From Cellulomonas alba (GTDB lineage Bacteria > Actinomycetota > Actinomycetes > Actinomycetales > Cellulomonadaceae), in contig NZ_JAUCGQ010000001.1 of assembly GCF_030362835.1 (NCBI RefSeq), forward strand, positions 2,397,461-2,461,460: a DNA stretch of 64,000 bases, written 5' to 3'. Of the stretch, positions 8,466 to 17,473 are shown in pieces (within the stretch, counting starts at the first letter, position 1; the number at the start of each line of letters is the position of its first letter). The position numbers and the translations under genes are program-made. Under the pieces are notes generated by a model. That model was given only the letters and a program-made list of their open reading frames with translations, did no database searches and was not told the DNA's origin.

Positions 8466-10277
8466 TTACTTTTGGGCGTCCGAATGGACCGAAATGTGCT
8501 GACCCCGCGCCGCCGGTGTGGCTCTGACGTGCGGTTTGCCCGAATACGAAGGATTCACCGACATGTGAGCCTCGACGGTCACCGATGCGCCGGGCGCGAG
8601 CTCCGCGGTCCATTCCGCGACATCCAGCCCGTGATACGTGGCGTGGAAGACGTCCGTCTTCTTGCCGTCGATCGTCACGGAGGTGACCTTCCCGCCGGTC
8701 GGGGCGTACAGGTCGTAGTTGGTCCGGACGTCCCCGGGCGTCAGCATCCCGCCCGTCATGTACGACGGGAGGCCCTTGCCGCCGGCCGGCGCGGTGTTCT
8801 TGAGCGTCAGCGTCGTGACGATCTCGTCGGCGGTCCGCCGCACCTCGATCGTCGAGTCGACGAACCACGACATCTTCGCCGCGCTCCCGTCGTCCAGGTA
8901 GACGCCGACGACCGGCGAGCTGCCGTCGTGGCCGACGAGGTCGCCCGAGATCACCGTGCCGGTCAGCTGCTTCTGGTCGTCCTCGTGCGCGGACCACACC
9001 ATGACCCGGCCCTCCCTGGCGGAGGCGGCGAGCGCGTCGACGACGCCGGTCTTCGGCGTTCCCGCGGCGAGCAGGTGGTCGAAGACGGCGCGCGCCGTGG
9101 CGGCGAAGAACGCGTCCTGCGCGGCCGGGTCGTTGGTCTTGAGGTAGATGTCGTGCAGCAGCACCTGCGCCGCGTTGGCGGACGTGAGCCGCTCGCCGGC
9201 GACGGCGACCGGTCCCGTGGCGCGCAGGACCTTCCCGAGCACGACGGGGTCCACGGACAGGACGCCATCGACCTGGGCCCCCGTCGCGCGCTTCCACAGC
9301 GCGCTCAGCAGCTGGCCCGAGCGCGGGAAGTCCGGGATCAGGTTCACGTCCTGAGCGAAGACCGCCGGCTGCGCGCCGAAGAGCGTGTTCTCCTCGTCGG
9401 TCAGCGTGCCCACCGGGGTCCCGTCGGGCGAGTTCAGCGAGCTCTCGCTGCGCTGCTCCTTGACGGACACCGCGCCGTGGTCGGCCTCGACCAGCAGGAC
9501 GGCGCCGGCAATCCCGCCGGTCGACCGGAACTCGGCGTTGTTCTGCACCATGACGAGGTACTTCCGCGGCCCGTCCGCGCCGAGCATCGGCGGCAGGAGC
9601 GCTGCCGCGCGCGCGGCCGTGCGGGTCTGCGCGCGGACCGAGGTCAGTGCGCGGTCGAGCCGGTCGACGGCGTCCGCGACGGGCGCGTGCAGGTCGCCGC
9701 GGCTCCGCTCGAGGCCCGCGAGGTCGCGCTGGGCCGCGACGATGCTCGCGTCGGCGGACCGGACGCCGGGCGCGACCTTCGCGAGCGCGTCGATGTCGAC
9801 CCGGCCTTGGTCGTCGAGCAGCCGGTCGGGGGAGACGACGCGCAGCGCGTCGACGAGCGGCGGCAGCGCGTCGGTGGTGAGCCCGTGCGCGGTCGACGCC
9901 ATCGCCGCGACCGCGGACAGGTCGGCGTGCACCGGCGGCAGCGCGCGTGCGAGGCGTAGCGGCACCGAGTGCGCCGCCGCGTCGGCCGTCGCCGCGTGCT
10001 CCTGCGCGCGCGGCAGCAGGGCCTGCGCGGCGTCGAGGTCGCCGGACGTCGCGTCGTCCCTGAGCTGCGTCAGGTCGTCGGCCGCGGAGGTCAGCGCGGA
10101 CCGCAGTCGCACCGCCTCCACCGCGGCCCAGCCGGCGAGCACGACGCCGACGAGCAGGACGCCGGCCACGCACAGGAGCGCGATCCGACGCCCGCGCGAC
10201 CGCTGCCGGCGGGGGTGCTCGGGGCCGTCGGCGCGCGCCTCGTCGGCGTCCGTGCGGACGTCGTCAGGGGTCGTCAC
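8466..10277 (-). CDS. DUF4012 membrane-anchored extracellular protein (copy 1)
   Basis: A 603-residue protein. It has a short cytoplasmic Arg-rich N-terminus, one membrane helix (about 36-57, IALLCVAGVLLVGVVLAGW) and a long extracellular part. The DUF4012 signature MLGADGPRKYLVMVQNNAEF is followed by RSTGGIAGA. The GTG at 10277 has GGGAGG seven bases upstream; in-frame codons further 5' would add a Cys/Arg-rich non-coding-looking stretch. DUF4012 genes are frequent in actinobacterial exopolysaccharide clusters and their biochemical role is not established. A second copy is at 18905. Confidence 0.8.
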   Translation of the reverse strand: MTTPDDVRTDADEARADGPEHPRRQRSRGRRIALLCVAGVLLVGVVLAGWAAVEAVRLRSALTSAADDLTQLRDDATSGDLDAAQALLPRAQEHAATADAAAHSVPLRLARALPPVHADLSAVAAMASTAHGLTTDALPPLVDALRVVSPDRLLDDQGRVDIDALAKVAPGVRSADASIVAAQRDLAGLERSRGDLHAPVADAVDRLDRALTSVRAQTRTAARAAALLPPMLGADGPRKYLVMVQNNAEFRSTGGIAGAVLLVEADHGAVSVKEQRSESSLNSPDGTPVGTLTDEENTLFGAQPAVFAQDVNLIPDFPRSGQLLSALWKRATGAQVDGVLSVDPVVLGKVLRATGPVAVAGERLTSANAAQVLLHDIYLKTNDPAAQDAFFAATARAVFDHLLAAGTPKTGVVDALAASAREGRVMVWSAHEDDQKQLTGTVISGDLVGHDGSSPVVGVYLDDGSAAKMSWFVDSTIEVRRTADEIVTTLTLKNTAPAGGKGLPSYMTGGMLTPGDVRTNYDLYAPTGGKVTSVTIDGKKTDVFHATYHGLDVAEWTAELAPGASVTVEAHMSVNPSYSGKPHVRATPAARGQHISVHSDAQK

Positions 10278-10387
10278 TGTGCCCTCCCGGGCGGCTCGGT
10301 CACGCCGGACCGTCCGGGCGAACGCCGCACAGGGTAAGTGACGCGCCCATGCGCACCGAAGCAACACCGTTCTGTCACACTGCGCGC

Positions 10388-11863
10388 ATGACTGCGACCT
10401 CGCAGGCCGAGGCCACACGCCCGGCCCCCACCCCTCAGAACCCGCTGGACCGGTTCTTCAAGATCAGCGAGCGCGGCTCGACGATCGGCACGGAGATCCG
10501 CGGCGGCCTCGTCACGTTCTTCACGATGTGCTACATCATCGTGCTCAACCCGCTGATCATCGGCACGGTCAAGGACGGCCAGGGCAACTTCCTGGCGAAC
10601 GGCGACCTCGCCGTCATCGCGGCCACGACGGCGCTCGTCGCGGGCGTCATGTCCATCCTCATGGGCGTCGTCGCGAACTTCCCGCTCGCGCTCGCCGCCG
10701 GCCTCGGCCTCAACGCCGTGGTCGCCTACTCGATCGCCGCGCTGCCGGGCATGAGCTGGCAGGACGCGATGGGCCTCGTCGTGCTCGAGGGCCTGTTCAT
10801 CCTCGTGCTCGTCCTGACCGGGTTCCGGGAGGCCGTGTTCAAGGCCGTCCCGATCGAGCTCAAGACGGCGATCAGTGTCGGCATCGGTCTGTTCATCGCC
10901 TTCATCGGGTTCGTCGACTCGGGCTTCGTGCGCGCCGGGGCCGGGACCCCCGTCCAGCTCGGCATCAACGGATCGCTCGGCAGCTGGCCCCTCCTCGTGT
11001 TCGTGGTCGGCCTGCTGCTGACGATCGTGCTGATGGTCCGCAAGGTGAAGGGCGCGATCCTCATCTCGATCATCGGCGTCACGGTGCTGGCGCTGATCGT
11101 CGAGGCCATCGGCGCGATCGGGGCGCACGGGGACAAGAACCCCGGCGGCTGGATGCTCAACGTCCCGAAGTTCCCCGGCTTCGGCCACCTCGTCCAGACC
11201 CCCGACTTCAGCATCGTCGGCCACTTCTCGCTGCTGGGCGGCATCCGTCAGATCGGCGTGCTCGCCGTCATCCTGCTCGTGTTCTCGCTGATGCTCGCCG
11301 ACTTCTTCGACACGATGGGCACGATGGTCGCCATCGGCGGCGAGGCCGGCCTGCTCGACAAGGACGGCAACCCGCCGCGGACGCGCCAGATCCTGATCGT
11401 CGACTCCGTCGCCGCGGCGGCTGGTGGTGCGGCGAGCGTCTCGTCCAACACCGCGTACATCGAGTCCGCCTCGGGCGTCGGAGACGGTGCGCGCACGGGC
11501 CTCGCGGCCGTGACGACCGGCATCTGCTTCCTGCTCGCGACGTTCCTCGCGCCGCTCGTGGAGCTCGTGCCCTCGGAGGCCGCGACGCCGGCCCTGGTCG
11601 TCGTCGGCTTCCTCATGGTCATGCAGGTGGCGGGCATCAACTGGCGCAACTACGAGGTCGCCATCCCGGCGTTCCTGACGATCGTGATCATGCCGTTCAC
11701 GTACTCGATCACGGCCGGCATGGGCGCGGGCATCATCACGTTCGTCGTGATCAAGCTGGCGCTCGGCAAGGCGAAGCTCGTGCACCCGCTGATGTGGATC
11801 ATCTCGGTGCTGTTCGTCGTGTACTTCCTGCTCGGTCCGATCAAGGACGCGCTCGGGATCTGA
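10388..11863 (+). CDS. NCS2-family purine permease (AzgA/PbuG-like)
   Basis: A 491-residue transporter with about 12-14 membrane helices, likely importing hypoxanthine, guanine or adenine with protons. It shows NPLDRFFKISERGSTIGTEI at the N-terminus and the YIIVLNPLI helix. The AzgA-branch signature LADFFDTMGTMVAIGGEAGL is at about residues 300-320, with SSNTAYIESASGV nearby, as in PbuG/AzgA. The ATG at 10388 begins the aligned N-terminus; an ATG 39 bases upstream is less likely. It is functionally unrelated to its surface-protein neighbours and splits a paralogue pair. Confidence 0.88.
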   Translation: MTATSQAEATRPAPTPQNPLDRFFKISERGSTIGTEIRGGLVTFFTMCYIIVLNPLIIGTVKDGQGNFLANGDLAVIAATTALVAGVMSILMGVVANFPLALAAGLGLNAVVAYSIAALPGMSWQDAMGLVVLEGLFILVLVLTGFREAVFKAVPIELKTAISVGIGLFIAFIGFVDSGFVRAGAGTPVQLGINGSLGSWPLLVFVVGLLLTIVLMVRKVKGAILISIIGVTVLALIVEAIGAIGAHGDKNPGGWMLNVPKFPGFGHLVQTPDFSIVGHFSLLGGIRQIGVLAVILLVFSLMLADFFDTMGTMVAIGGEAGLLDKDGNPPRTRQILIVDSVAAAAGGAASVSSNTAYIESASGVGDGARTGLAAVTTGICFLLATFLAPLVELVPSEAATPALVVVGFLMVMQVAGINWRNYEVAIPAFLTIVIMPFTYSITAGMGAGIITFVVIKLALGKAKLVHPLMWIISVLFVVYFLLGPIKDALGI

Positions 11864-11883
11864 CGCGCCGAGCGCACGCGACA

Positions 11884-11926
11884 ACGGCGAGGCCCCGTCC
11901 CTGTGGAGCGGACGGGGCCTCGCCGT
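11884..11926. terminator. Bidirectional terminator hairpin
   Basis: A perfect 17-bp stem (11884-11900 with 11910-11926) lies after the purine permease and before the convergent Ig-like gene. Confidence 0.8.
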
Positions 11927-11961
11927 CGTGTGCATCGGTCAGACGCGTCGGACGGGCGCGG

Positions 11962-12792
11962 TCAGGCGAACCAGACGTAGCCCGAGCGGCCGCCGAGACC
12001 CCAGCCGAGGGCGGAGTGCCACGAGCCAGGGCGGAAGCTCACGCCGTGCGGGCCCCCGGAGTGCTGACGGACGGTGAGCGTCGTCTGGTCGGAGCTCCCG
12101 AGCAGCCCGGTGCTCGACGGGGTGAACGTCGCGGTGACGAGGTAGGTGCCGGCGCGCAGGCCCGGTACCGAGACGGTGGCGGCGCCGTGGTGGAGCGTCG
12201 CGACGAGCGTTCGACCGCCGACCGTGAACCTGACGGAGCCCTCGGGCCTCGCCGGTCCCTGCGCGGTGACGCGGGCGGTGATCGCGGCGACCTGACCGAC
12301 CCGGATGGGCGGCGCGTTCACGTGCGTGCGGGTCTGCGTCGCGAGCACGAACAGCGTCGCCGAGCCGGAGCTCGCCTTCCACCGCGAGCCCGCGGTCGGC
12401 GTGTAGCGGACGCTCACCGGGTACGTCCCGGGCGCGAGGCCGCGGATGCGTGCCGTCGCCCCGCCGTGGTGGAGCGCGAGCGTCTGCGTCCGACCGGCGA
12501 CGGTGATCGTGACGAGGCCGCTCGGCGTCCCCGCGCCCGAGAAGACGGAGACGAACACCTGCGCCGGTCTGTTGCCCGAGGTGGGCGGGGCCCACACCGC
12601 CGTGAAGGTCGGCACGCTCGCCGGGTACGGCGGACGCGGGTGCGGATGGTGGTGGTGATGGTGGTGGTGCGCGGGAGTCGCGCTGGACTGCGTGACGACG
12701 GGCGGTCCCGCCGCGAGGGCAGGAGTCGCGAGGGTGGCGCCGGCGGCGACGCCGACAGCGACCGCGAGGGCGGTCAGGGTGCGTCGAAACAT
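11962..12792 (-). CDS. Secreted Ig-like repeat protein, paralogue B, with His tract
   Basis: A 276-residue secreted protein that begins MFRRTLTALAVAVG, nearly identical to the signal peptide of the protein at 7423. After the signal come a run of eight histidines (about 45-52) and a Pro-rich PHPRPPYP link. Two Ig-like domains matching the first two of its paralogue follow, then a Gly/Trp-rich tail (SALGWGLGGRSGYVWFA) in place of the third domain. The His tract could bind metal ions or simply reflect repeat expansion of CAC codons. No anchor is seen. It probably contributes to the cell envelope or matrix. Confidence 0.78.
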   Translation of the reverse strand: MFRRTLTALAVAVGVAAGATLATPALAAGPPVVTQSSATPAHHHHHHHHPHPRPPYPASVPTFTAVWAPPTSGNRPAQVFVSVFSGAGTPSGLVTITVAGRTQTLALHHGGATARIRGLAPGTYPVSVRYTPTAGSRWKASSGSATLFVLATQTRTHVNAPPIRVGQVAAITARVTAQGPARPEGSVRFTVGGRTLVATLHHGAATVSVPGLRAGTYLVTATFTPSSTGLLGSSDQTTLTVRQHSGGPHGVSFRPGSWHSALGWGLGGRSGYVWFA

Positions 12793-13406
12793 GCGGGCTC
12801 CCGTGTCCGTAGGTTCAGGGAATGCTCCGGTTTGACCGATGCGTCACCGATCGTGCTCCGCACCCGGAGGTGGACGCCAGGTGCGGACCAAATGCTGGTC
12901 ACAATCGTTTCTTACTGGACAATCACACGGGTGTGACCTGGCCAAATGGCGCCTGGAACTGCGTCTCGAGGGCGGCCCATTGCCTGGACAATTGCCCAAC
13001 TATGCCCGCGTTCTGCTCGGCGGCTGGCGCCGATGGCCGCTCCGCGACCTGGGCGTTTGCCCAACTCCAGGCCTGCGACACCCGACCGGAGGGCAGCTGG
13101 CGAGCGTGCCGAGCCGCCTTTCGACCGCCCTGCGAACGTCGTCCACGGCGGGATCCCCGGCCGACGGAGCAGGTGGCCGTCGGCCGTTCGCTCGACCGGG
13201 GTGGCCGACCGCGCGGCTCGTGGCGAGGCCGCGCGGGGCAGTGAGGGGCAAGGCGTCTCACGCCTCGAACATCGATTTCCCCCATTTTGGTGCAGCGTTA
13301 CGCAATTCCCACCCCGAGGTCGTGGCGAGCCATTGGTTATCGGTACCCTGCGTTCATCGGCGACAGTCAGGGGAGGGCGGCCGCCGGCACTTCGAGGGGC
13401 ACTCGC
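12793..13406. other. 614-base gene-free stretch before the exopolysaccharide transferase
   Basis: No frame in this interval shows convincing coding character. It holds a relatively A/T-rich zone (12895-12960) with ACACGGGTGTG and a pair of TTGCCCAACT-like repeats near 12993 and 13056. A second less GC-rich zone at 13270-13350 precedes the transferase start. It presumably contains the promoters of both flanking genes. The leader of the Ig-like gene (about 12800-12850) resembles that of its paralogue near 8370-8410. Confidence 0.4.
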
Positions 13407-14891
13407 ATGACCCAGGTCCACCACGACCACGACACGATCGTGACGTCGGGCGCACGACGACCCGCTGGGGCGTCCTGGGCGTCGTCCTACGCCAGCCGGA
13501 TCGCTGTGAGCGATGCCGTCTGCGTCGTGTTCGCGATGGTGGTCGCGTACGTCGTGCGGTTCGACCCGAGCCGCGGCACCGTGGTCGCGGGCGACTTCGC
13601 GCCGTCCTACCTGTCGCTCTCGGTCGGCCTCGCGGTCGCCTGGCTCGTGGCGTTGGCGGTCGTGCGCAGCCGCGATCGTCGCGTCGTCGGCGCAGGTCCC
13701 GGCGAGTACCAGCGGGTGTTCACGGCGACGTGGCGGCTCTTCGCGCTCGTCGCGATCGCGGCGTACATGCTCAAGATGCAGATCGGGCGCGGGTACCTCG
13801 CGATCGCCGCACCGCTCGGCCTCGCACTGCTCCTCACCGGCCGCGCGGCCTGGCGTCGGTGGCTCCGGCGCATGCGCGACCAGGGAGAGTTCCGGTCGGG
13901 CATCGTCGTCATCGGCCATCGTGCCAAGGCCGCTCGGCTCATCGAGGAGCTCAACCACGCCCCCCACTCCGGGTACACGGTGGTCGGCGTGTGCGTGCCC
14001 GAAGGTGAGGTCGCACCCAACGAGCGCATCCACGGCGTCCCTGTCCTCGGGTCGATGAACGACGCGGCGCACGCCGCCGTCGACGTCGGCGCAGCGGCCG
14101 TCGCCGTCAGCGGCTCGGACGCGGTGACGTCCGAGGCGGTGCGCCAGCTCGGCTGGGACCTCGAGGGCACCGGGATCGACCTGGCGCTGACGCTCGCGCT
14201 CCTCGACGTGGCCGGCCCCCGCGTGATGCTGTCCCCCGTCAACGACCTGCCGCTGATGTACGTCGACGAGCCGCGGTTCTCCGGCGGCCGCTACGTGCTG
14301 AAGTCAGCCTTCGACTGGGTCACGGCCCTGGCGATCACGGTCGTGATCTCTCCGTTGCTGATCACGATCGCCGTGCTGGTCAAGGCCACGAGCCCGGGTC
14401 CGGTCTTCTACCGCCAGGAGCGGGTCGGCAAGGACGGCCGCCACTTCGGCATGGTGAAGTTCCGCTCGATGCGCCGCGACGCGCACTCGATGCTCGAGGC
14501 GGTGCTTGCCGCCGAAGGCGCGGACAGCCTCGGCCTGTTCTACAAGCCCAAGAACGACCCGCGCGTGACGAAGGTCGGGCGCGTCCTGCGCCGCTACTCG
14601 CTCGACGAGCTCCCGCAGCTCCTCAACGTGCTCAACGGCACGATGAGCCTCGTCGGCCCGCGGCCGCAGATCGACGCCGAGGTCGCGCTCTACGACCGCC
14701 GCGCGTCCCGCCGCCTGCTCGTCAAGCCGGGCCTCACGGGCCTGTGGCAGGTCTCGGGCCGCAGCGACCTGCCGCCCGACGAGGCGATCCGCCTCGACGT
14801 GCGCTACGTCGAGAACTGGACGCTCTTCGGCGACCTCCTGATCATGGCGCGGACCGTGAAGGCGATGTTCGCGGCCGAAGGCGCGTACTGA
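13407..14891 (+). CDS. Polyprenyl glycosyl-phosphotransferase (priming enzyme of exopolysaccharide)
   Basis: A 494-residue enzyme that transfers a sugar-1-phosphate to undecaprenyl phosphate, the first step of repeat-unit assembly. The N-terminal half has four membrane helices and a CoA-binding-like Rossmann segment (GIVVIGHRAKAARLIEELN). A further helix at about 300-325 precedes the bacterial sugar transferase domain, with SPGPVFYRQERVGKDG, FRSMRRDA, YSLDELPQLLNVLNGTMSLV, GPRP and KPGLTGLWQVSGRS. The ATG at 13407 follows GAGGGG. The domain layout is of the WbaP/CpsE type; the sugar (Glc or Gal) is not determinable. Confidence 0.9.
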   Translation: MTQVHHDHDTIVTSGARRPAGASWASSYASRIAVSDAVCVVFAMVVAYVVRFDPSRGTVVAGDFAPSYLSLSVGLAVAWLVALAVVRSRDRRVVGAGPGEYQRVFTATWRLFALVAIAAYMLKMQIGRGYLAIAAPLGLALLLTGRAAWRRWLRRMRDQGEFRSGIVVIGHRAKAARLIEELNHAPHSGYTVVGVCVPEGEVAPNERIHGVPVLGSMNDAAHAAVDVGAAAVAVSGSDAVTSEAVRQLGWDLEGTGIDLALTLALLDVAGPRVMLSPVNDLPLMYVDEPRFSGGRYVLKSAFDWVTALAITVVISPLLITIAVLVKATSPGPVFYRQERVGKDGRHFGMVKFRSMRRDAHSMLEAVLAAEGADSLGLFYKPKNDPRVTKVGRVLRRYSLDELPQLLNVLNGTMSLVGPRPQIDAEVALYDRRASRRLLVKPGLTGLWQVSGRSDLPPDEAIRLDVRYVENWTLFGDLLIMARTVKAMFAAEGAY

Positions 14892-15062
14892 CCCGTCCTC
14901 CGGACGGCAGCAGCGCTGGGCTTGACGTTCGCCCCGTGCCGGCGACGAGTCGCGCGCCGGCGCACCGGAAGAGTTCCGTCCCGCCCCTCAGCCTCCCGAC
15001 CCGCCTCGGCCTGGGAGCACGCCGGTAGGCTCGCGGCGTCTCGACCAGCGAAGGAGTCAGTC

Positions 15063-16388
15063 GTGCGCGTCAGCGTGATCGGGTGCGGGTACCTGGGTGC
15101 GGTCCACGCCGCGGCGATGGCGTCGCTCGGCCACGACGTGGTCGGCATCGACGTCGACGCCGCGAAGGTCGAGGCGTTGGCCGCCGGTCGCGCGCCGTTC
15201 TACGAGCCCGGCCTGCCCGAGCTCCTCGTCGAGGTCGGCGCGACGGGCCGGCTGACGTTCAGCACCGACCTCGCCGACGCGGCGGGCGCGGACGTCCACT
15301 TCATCTGCGTCGGGACGCCGCAGATGCACGGCGAGTTCCGGGCGGACCTCACGTACGTCGAGGCGGCGACGGCGGGCCTCCTGCCGCACCTGCGGCCCGG
15401 CGACGTCGTGGCCGGCAAGTCGACGGTGCCGGTCGGCACGGCGGAGCGGCTCGCCGAGCAGCTCACGTCGACGGGCGCGACGCTCGTCTGGAACCCCGAG
15501 TTCCTCCGCGAGGGCTTCGCGGTGCAGGACACGCTGCACCCCGACCGCCTCGTGTACGGGCTGCCGACGGACGACCTCGGCGTCGCGACACCCGAGGGCG
15601 AGGCCGCGCGCAAGGTGCTCGACGAGGTGTACGCGGCCCCGCTCGCGGACGACACGCCGCTGGTCGTGACGGACTACGCGACCGCGCAGCTCGTCAAGGT
15701 CGCGGCCAACTCGTTCCTTGCCACCAAGATCAGCTTCATCAACGCGATGGCCGAGCTGTGCGAGGCGACCGGCGCCGACGTGACGCGGCTCGCCGACGCG
15801 ATCGGCTACGACGCGCGCATCGGCCGGCGGTTCCTCAACGCCGGGCTCGGGTTCGGCGGCGGCTGCCTGCCGAAGGACATCCGGGCGTTCATGGCGCGCG
15901 CGGGCGAGCTGGGCGTCAGCGACGCGCTCGGCTTCCTGCGCGAGATCGACTCGATCAACCTGCGCCGTCGCGTGCGCGTCGTCGACCTGGCCCGCGAGGT
16001 GTGCGACGGCTCGATCGTCGGGCGCCGCATCGCGGTGCTGGGGGCGGCGTTCAAGCCGGACTCGGACGACATCCGCGACTCGCCGGCGCTGTCGGTGGCG
16101 GCGCAGATGCAGCTGCAGGGCGCCCACGTGACCGTGACGGACCCGCAGGCGATCGAGAACGCGCGCGCCAAGTGGCCGGACCTGCGGTTCGCGTCGTCGG
16201 CCGTCGAGGCGGCGCGGGACGCCGACGTGGTTCTCCTCGCGACCGAGTGGCCGGAGTACCGCGAGCTCGACCCGGCTGCCCTGGGCGAGGTCGTCGCGCA
16301 CCGCCGGATGCTCGACGGCCGCAACGTGCTCGACCCGGCGGCGTGGCGCGCGGCGGGCTGGACGTACCGGGCGCTCGGCCGTCCGTGA
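15063..16388 (+). CDS. UDP-glucose 6-dehydrogenase
   Basis: A 441-residue NAD-dependent enzyme oxidising UDP-glucose to UDP-glucuronate for polysaccharide synthesis. The N-terminal Rossmann motif is VIGCGYLG (about 4-11), with FICVGTPQ and KSTVPVGT after it. The catalytic cysteine lies in GFGGGCLPKDIRAF (near 262-275) and the C-terminal NAD/UDP domain has LGAAFKPDSDDIRDSPAL. The GTG at 15063 has AAGGAG upstream and starts exactly at the fold. It follows the priming transferase on the same strand after 171 bases. Confidence 0.92.
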   Translation: MRVSVIGCGYLGAVHAAAMASLGHDVVGIDVDAAKVEALAAGRAPFYEPGLPELLVEVGATGRLTFSTDLADAAGADVHFICVGTPQMHGEFRADLTYVEAATAGLLPHLRPGDVVAGKSTVPVGTAERLAEQLTSTGATLVWNPEFLREGFAVQDTLHPDRLVYGLPTDDLGVATPEGEAARKVLDEVYAAPLADDTPLVVTDYATAQLVKVAANSFLATKISFINAMAELCEATGADVTRLADAIGYDARIGRRFLNAGLGFGGGCLPKDIRAFMARAGELGVSDALGFLREIDSINLRRRVRVVDLAREVCDGSIVGRRIAVLGAAFKPDSDDIRDSPALSVAAQMQLQGAHVTVTDPQAIENARAKWPDLRFASSAVEAARDADVVLLATEWPEYRELDPAALGEVVAHRRMLDGRNVLDPAAWRAAGWTYRALGRP

Positions 16389-16404
16389 GCCGCGGGCGGC
16401 GGCG

Positions 16405-16983
16405 GTGACGGACGGCGCGGTCCGCGGGGGGGCGGCGGACGCCGGGCCGCCGGAGCCCGTGCATCCGCCGCGGCGCCGGTCGCGCCTGTTCGGCGTCGGC
16501 CTGCTCGTCGTCGGCGCAGCGCTCGCCGTGCTCGCCCTCGCGCTCGCGTTCGTCGACCGCTCGCACCCCGACGCCGCCGCCTCGCCGAGCCTGACGCCGT
16601 GGTCGACCGCGGGCGCGGACCCGGTGCGTTACGCCGCCCGCCTGGTCGCGCTGACGAACGCCGAGCGCGCCCGCGAGGGGGTGGCAGCCCTGCCGATCTC
16701 CGCGTGCGCCACCGTCCAGGCGGACGTCCGTGCCGACGCGCTCGCGGGCGGCAAGCCGCTGGAGCACGCGCCCATGGAGCCGGTCATGACGGCGTGCGGC
16801 GTCGCGGAGGCGGGCGAGAACCTCGCGCGCGCGGCCGCGACGCCGGACGACGTCGTGAAGGCGTGGCTGCAGTCGCCCGGCCACCGGTCGAACCTCCTCG
16901 ACCCGACGTACCACGAGATCGGAGTCGGCTGCCGCCTGGACGGCGACCAGATGCTCTGCTCGCAGGTGTTCCTCGGGCCTTGA
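16405..16983 (+). CDS. Membrane-anchored CAP-domain (SCP-like) protein
   Basis: 192 residues: a Pro/Arg-rich cytoplasmic start, one membrane helix (about 28-52, LFGVGLLVVGAALAVLALAL) and an extracellular CAP domain. CAP features are LVALTNAERAREGVAALPIS, GENLARAA, WLQSPGHRSNLLDPTYHEIG and the closing CSQVFLG. Bacterial CAP proteins are secreted and of mostly unknown activity. The GTG start lies 16 bases after the dehydrogenase stop, so co-transcription is likely. A second CAP protein is encoded at 26918. Confidence 0.85.
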   Translation: MTDGAVRGGAADAGPPEPVHPPRRRSRLFGVGLLVVGAALAVLALALAFVDRSHPDAAASPSLTPWSTAGADPVRYAARLVALTNAERAREGVAALPISACATVQADVRADALAGGKPLEHAPMEPVMTACGVAEAGENLARAAATPDDVVKAWLQSPGHRSNLLDPTYHEIGVGCRLDGDQMLCSQVFLGP

Positions 16984-17017
16984 CGCGTGCCCGCGACCAG
17001 CACGCGGAACCCGGAAT

Positions 17018-17034
17018 CATTACGCAAGGTAATG
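17018..17034. promoter_or_regulatory. Palindromic operator upstream of marR-like gene
   Basis: CATTAC-GCAAG-GTAATG is a perfect 6-bp inverted repeat lying 16 bases before the regulator's start codon. Size and A/T-rich arms fit a MarR dimer site, so autoregulation of the MarR-MFS pair is inferred. Confidence 0.65.
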
Positions 17035-17050
17035 AGTTAGGGTCAGTGTC

Positions 17051-17473
17051 ATGACCACTCGACCCGCTCTCGCCGGCGAGCTGCGCGCGGCGATCATGCT
17101 GGCCGCGCGGCGCATCCGGTCGCAGCGCGGAGACGTGGGGCTGTCGGACCCGCAGTACACGGTCCTCGTCTGGCTGACGAAGCGGGGCCCTATGACCCCC
17201 GGCCAGCTGGCCGACCTCGAGCGGATCCAGCCGCCGTCCATGACGCGCACGGTCAACGGCCTCGTCGAGCTGGGCCTCGTCGCCAAGGACGAGCACCCGA
17301 CCGACGGCCGCCAGGTTGTCGTCAGCCTCACCGAGGCCGGCAAGGCCGAGGTCCGCGAGACGCGGCGCCGCCGCGACGCCTGGCTGACCAAGCAGCTGTC
17401 CACCATGACCCCCGACGAACGCGCGACGCTCGCCGAGGCCACCGAGCTCCTCCGGAGGATCGCCGACTCGTGA
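17051..17473 (+). CDS. MarR-family transcriptional regulator
   Basis: A 140-residue winged-helix repressor. The DNA-binding core runs from QYTVLVWLTKRGPMTPGQLA through PPSMTRTVNGLVELGLV, with the wing DPTDGRQVVVSLTEAG-like (about 85-100) and C-terminal dimerisation helices. It overlaps the following transporter start (GTGA at 17470-17473), the usual repressor-exporter arrangement. A palindrome just upstream is the likely operator. The ligand is unknown. Confidence 0.88.
   Translation: MTTRPALAGELRAAIMLAARRIRSQRGDVGLSDPQYTVLVWLTKRGPMTPGQLADLERIQPPSMTRTVNGLVELGLVAKDEHPTDGRQVVVSLTEAGKAEVRETRRRRDAWLTKQLSTMTPDERATLAEATELLRRIADS

Noticed and set aside
10274-11935. A 553-codon leftward open frame
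   Set aside because: A mirror of the purine permease on the other strand; composition is His/Asp/Arg-rich shadow sequence.
12923-13285. 120-codon leftward frame in the gap before the priming transferase
   Set aside because: Composition and lack of a start site look non-coding; the interval is better read as leader and promoter DNA.
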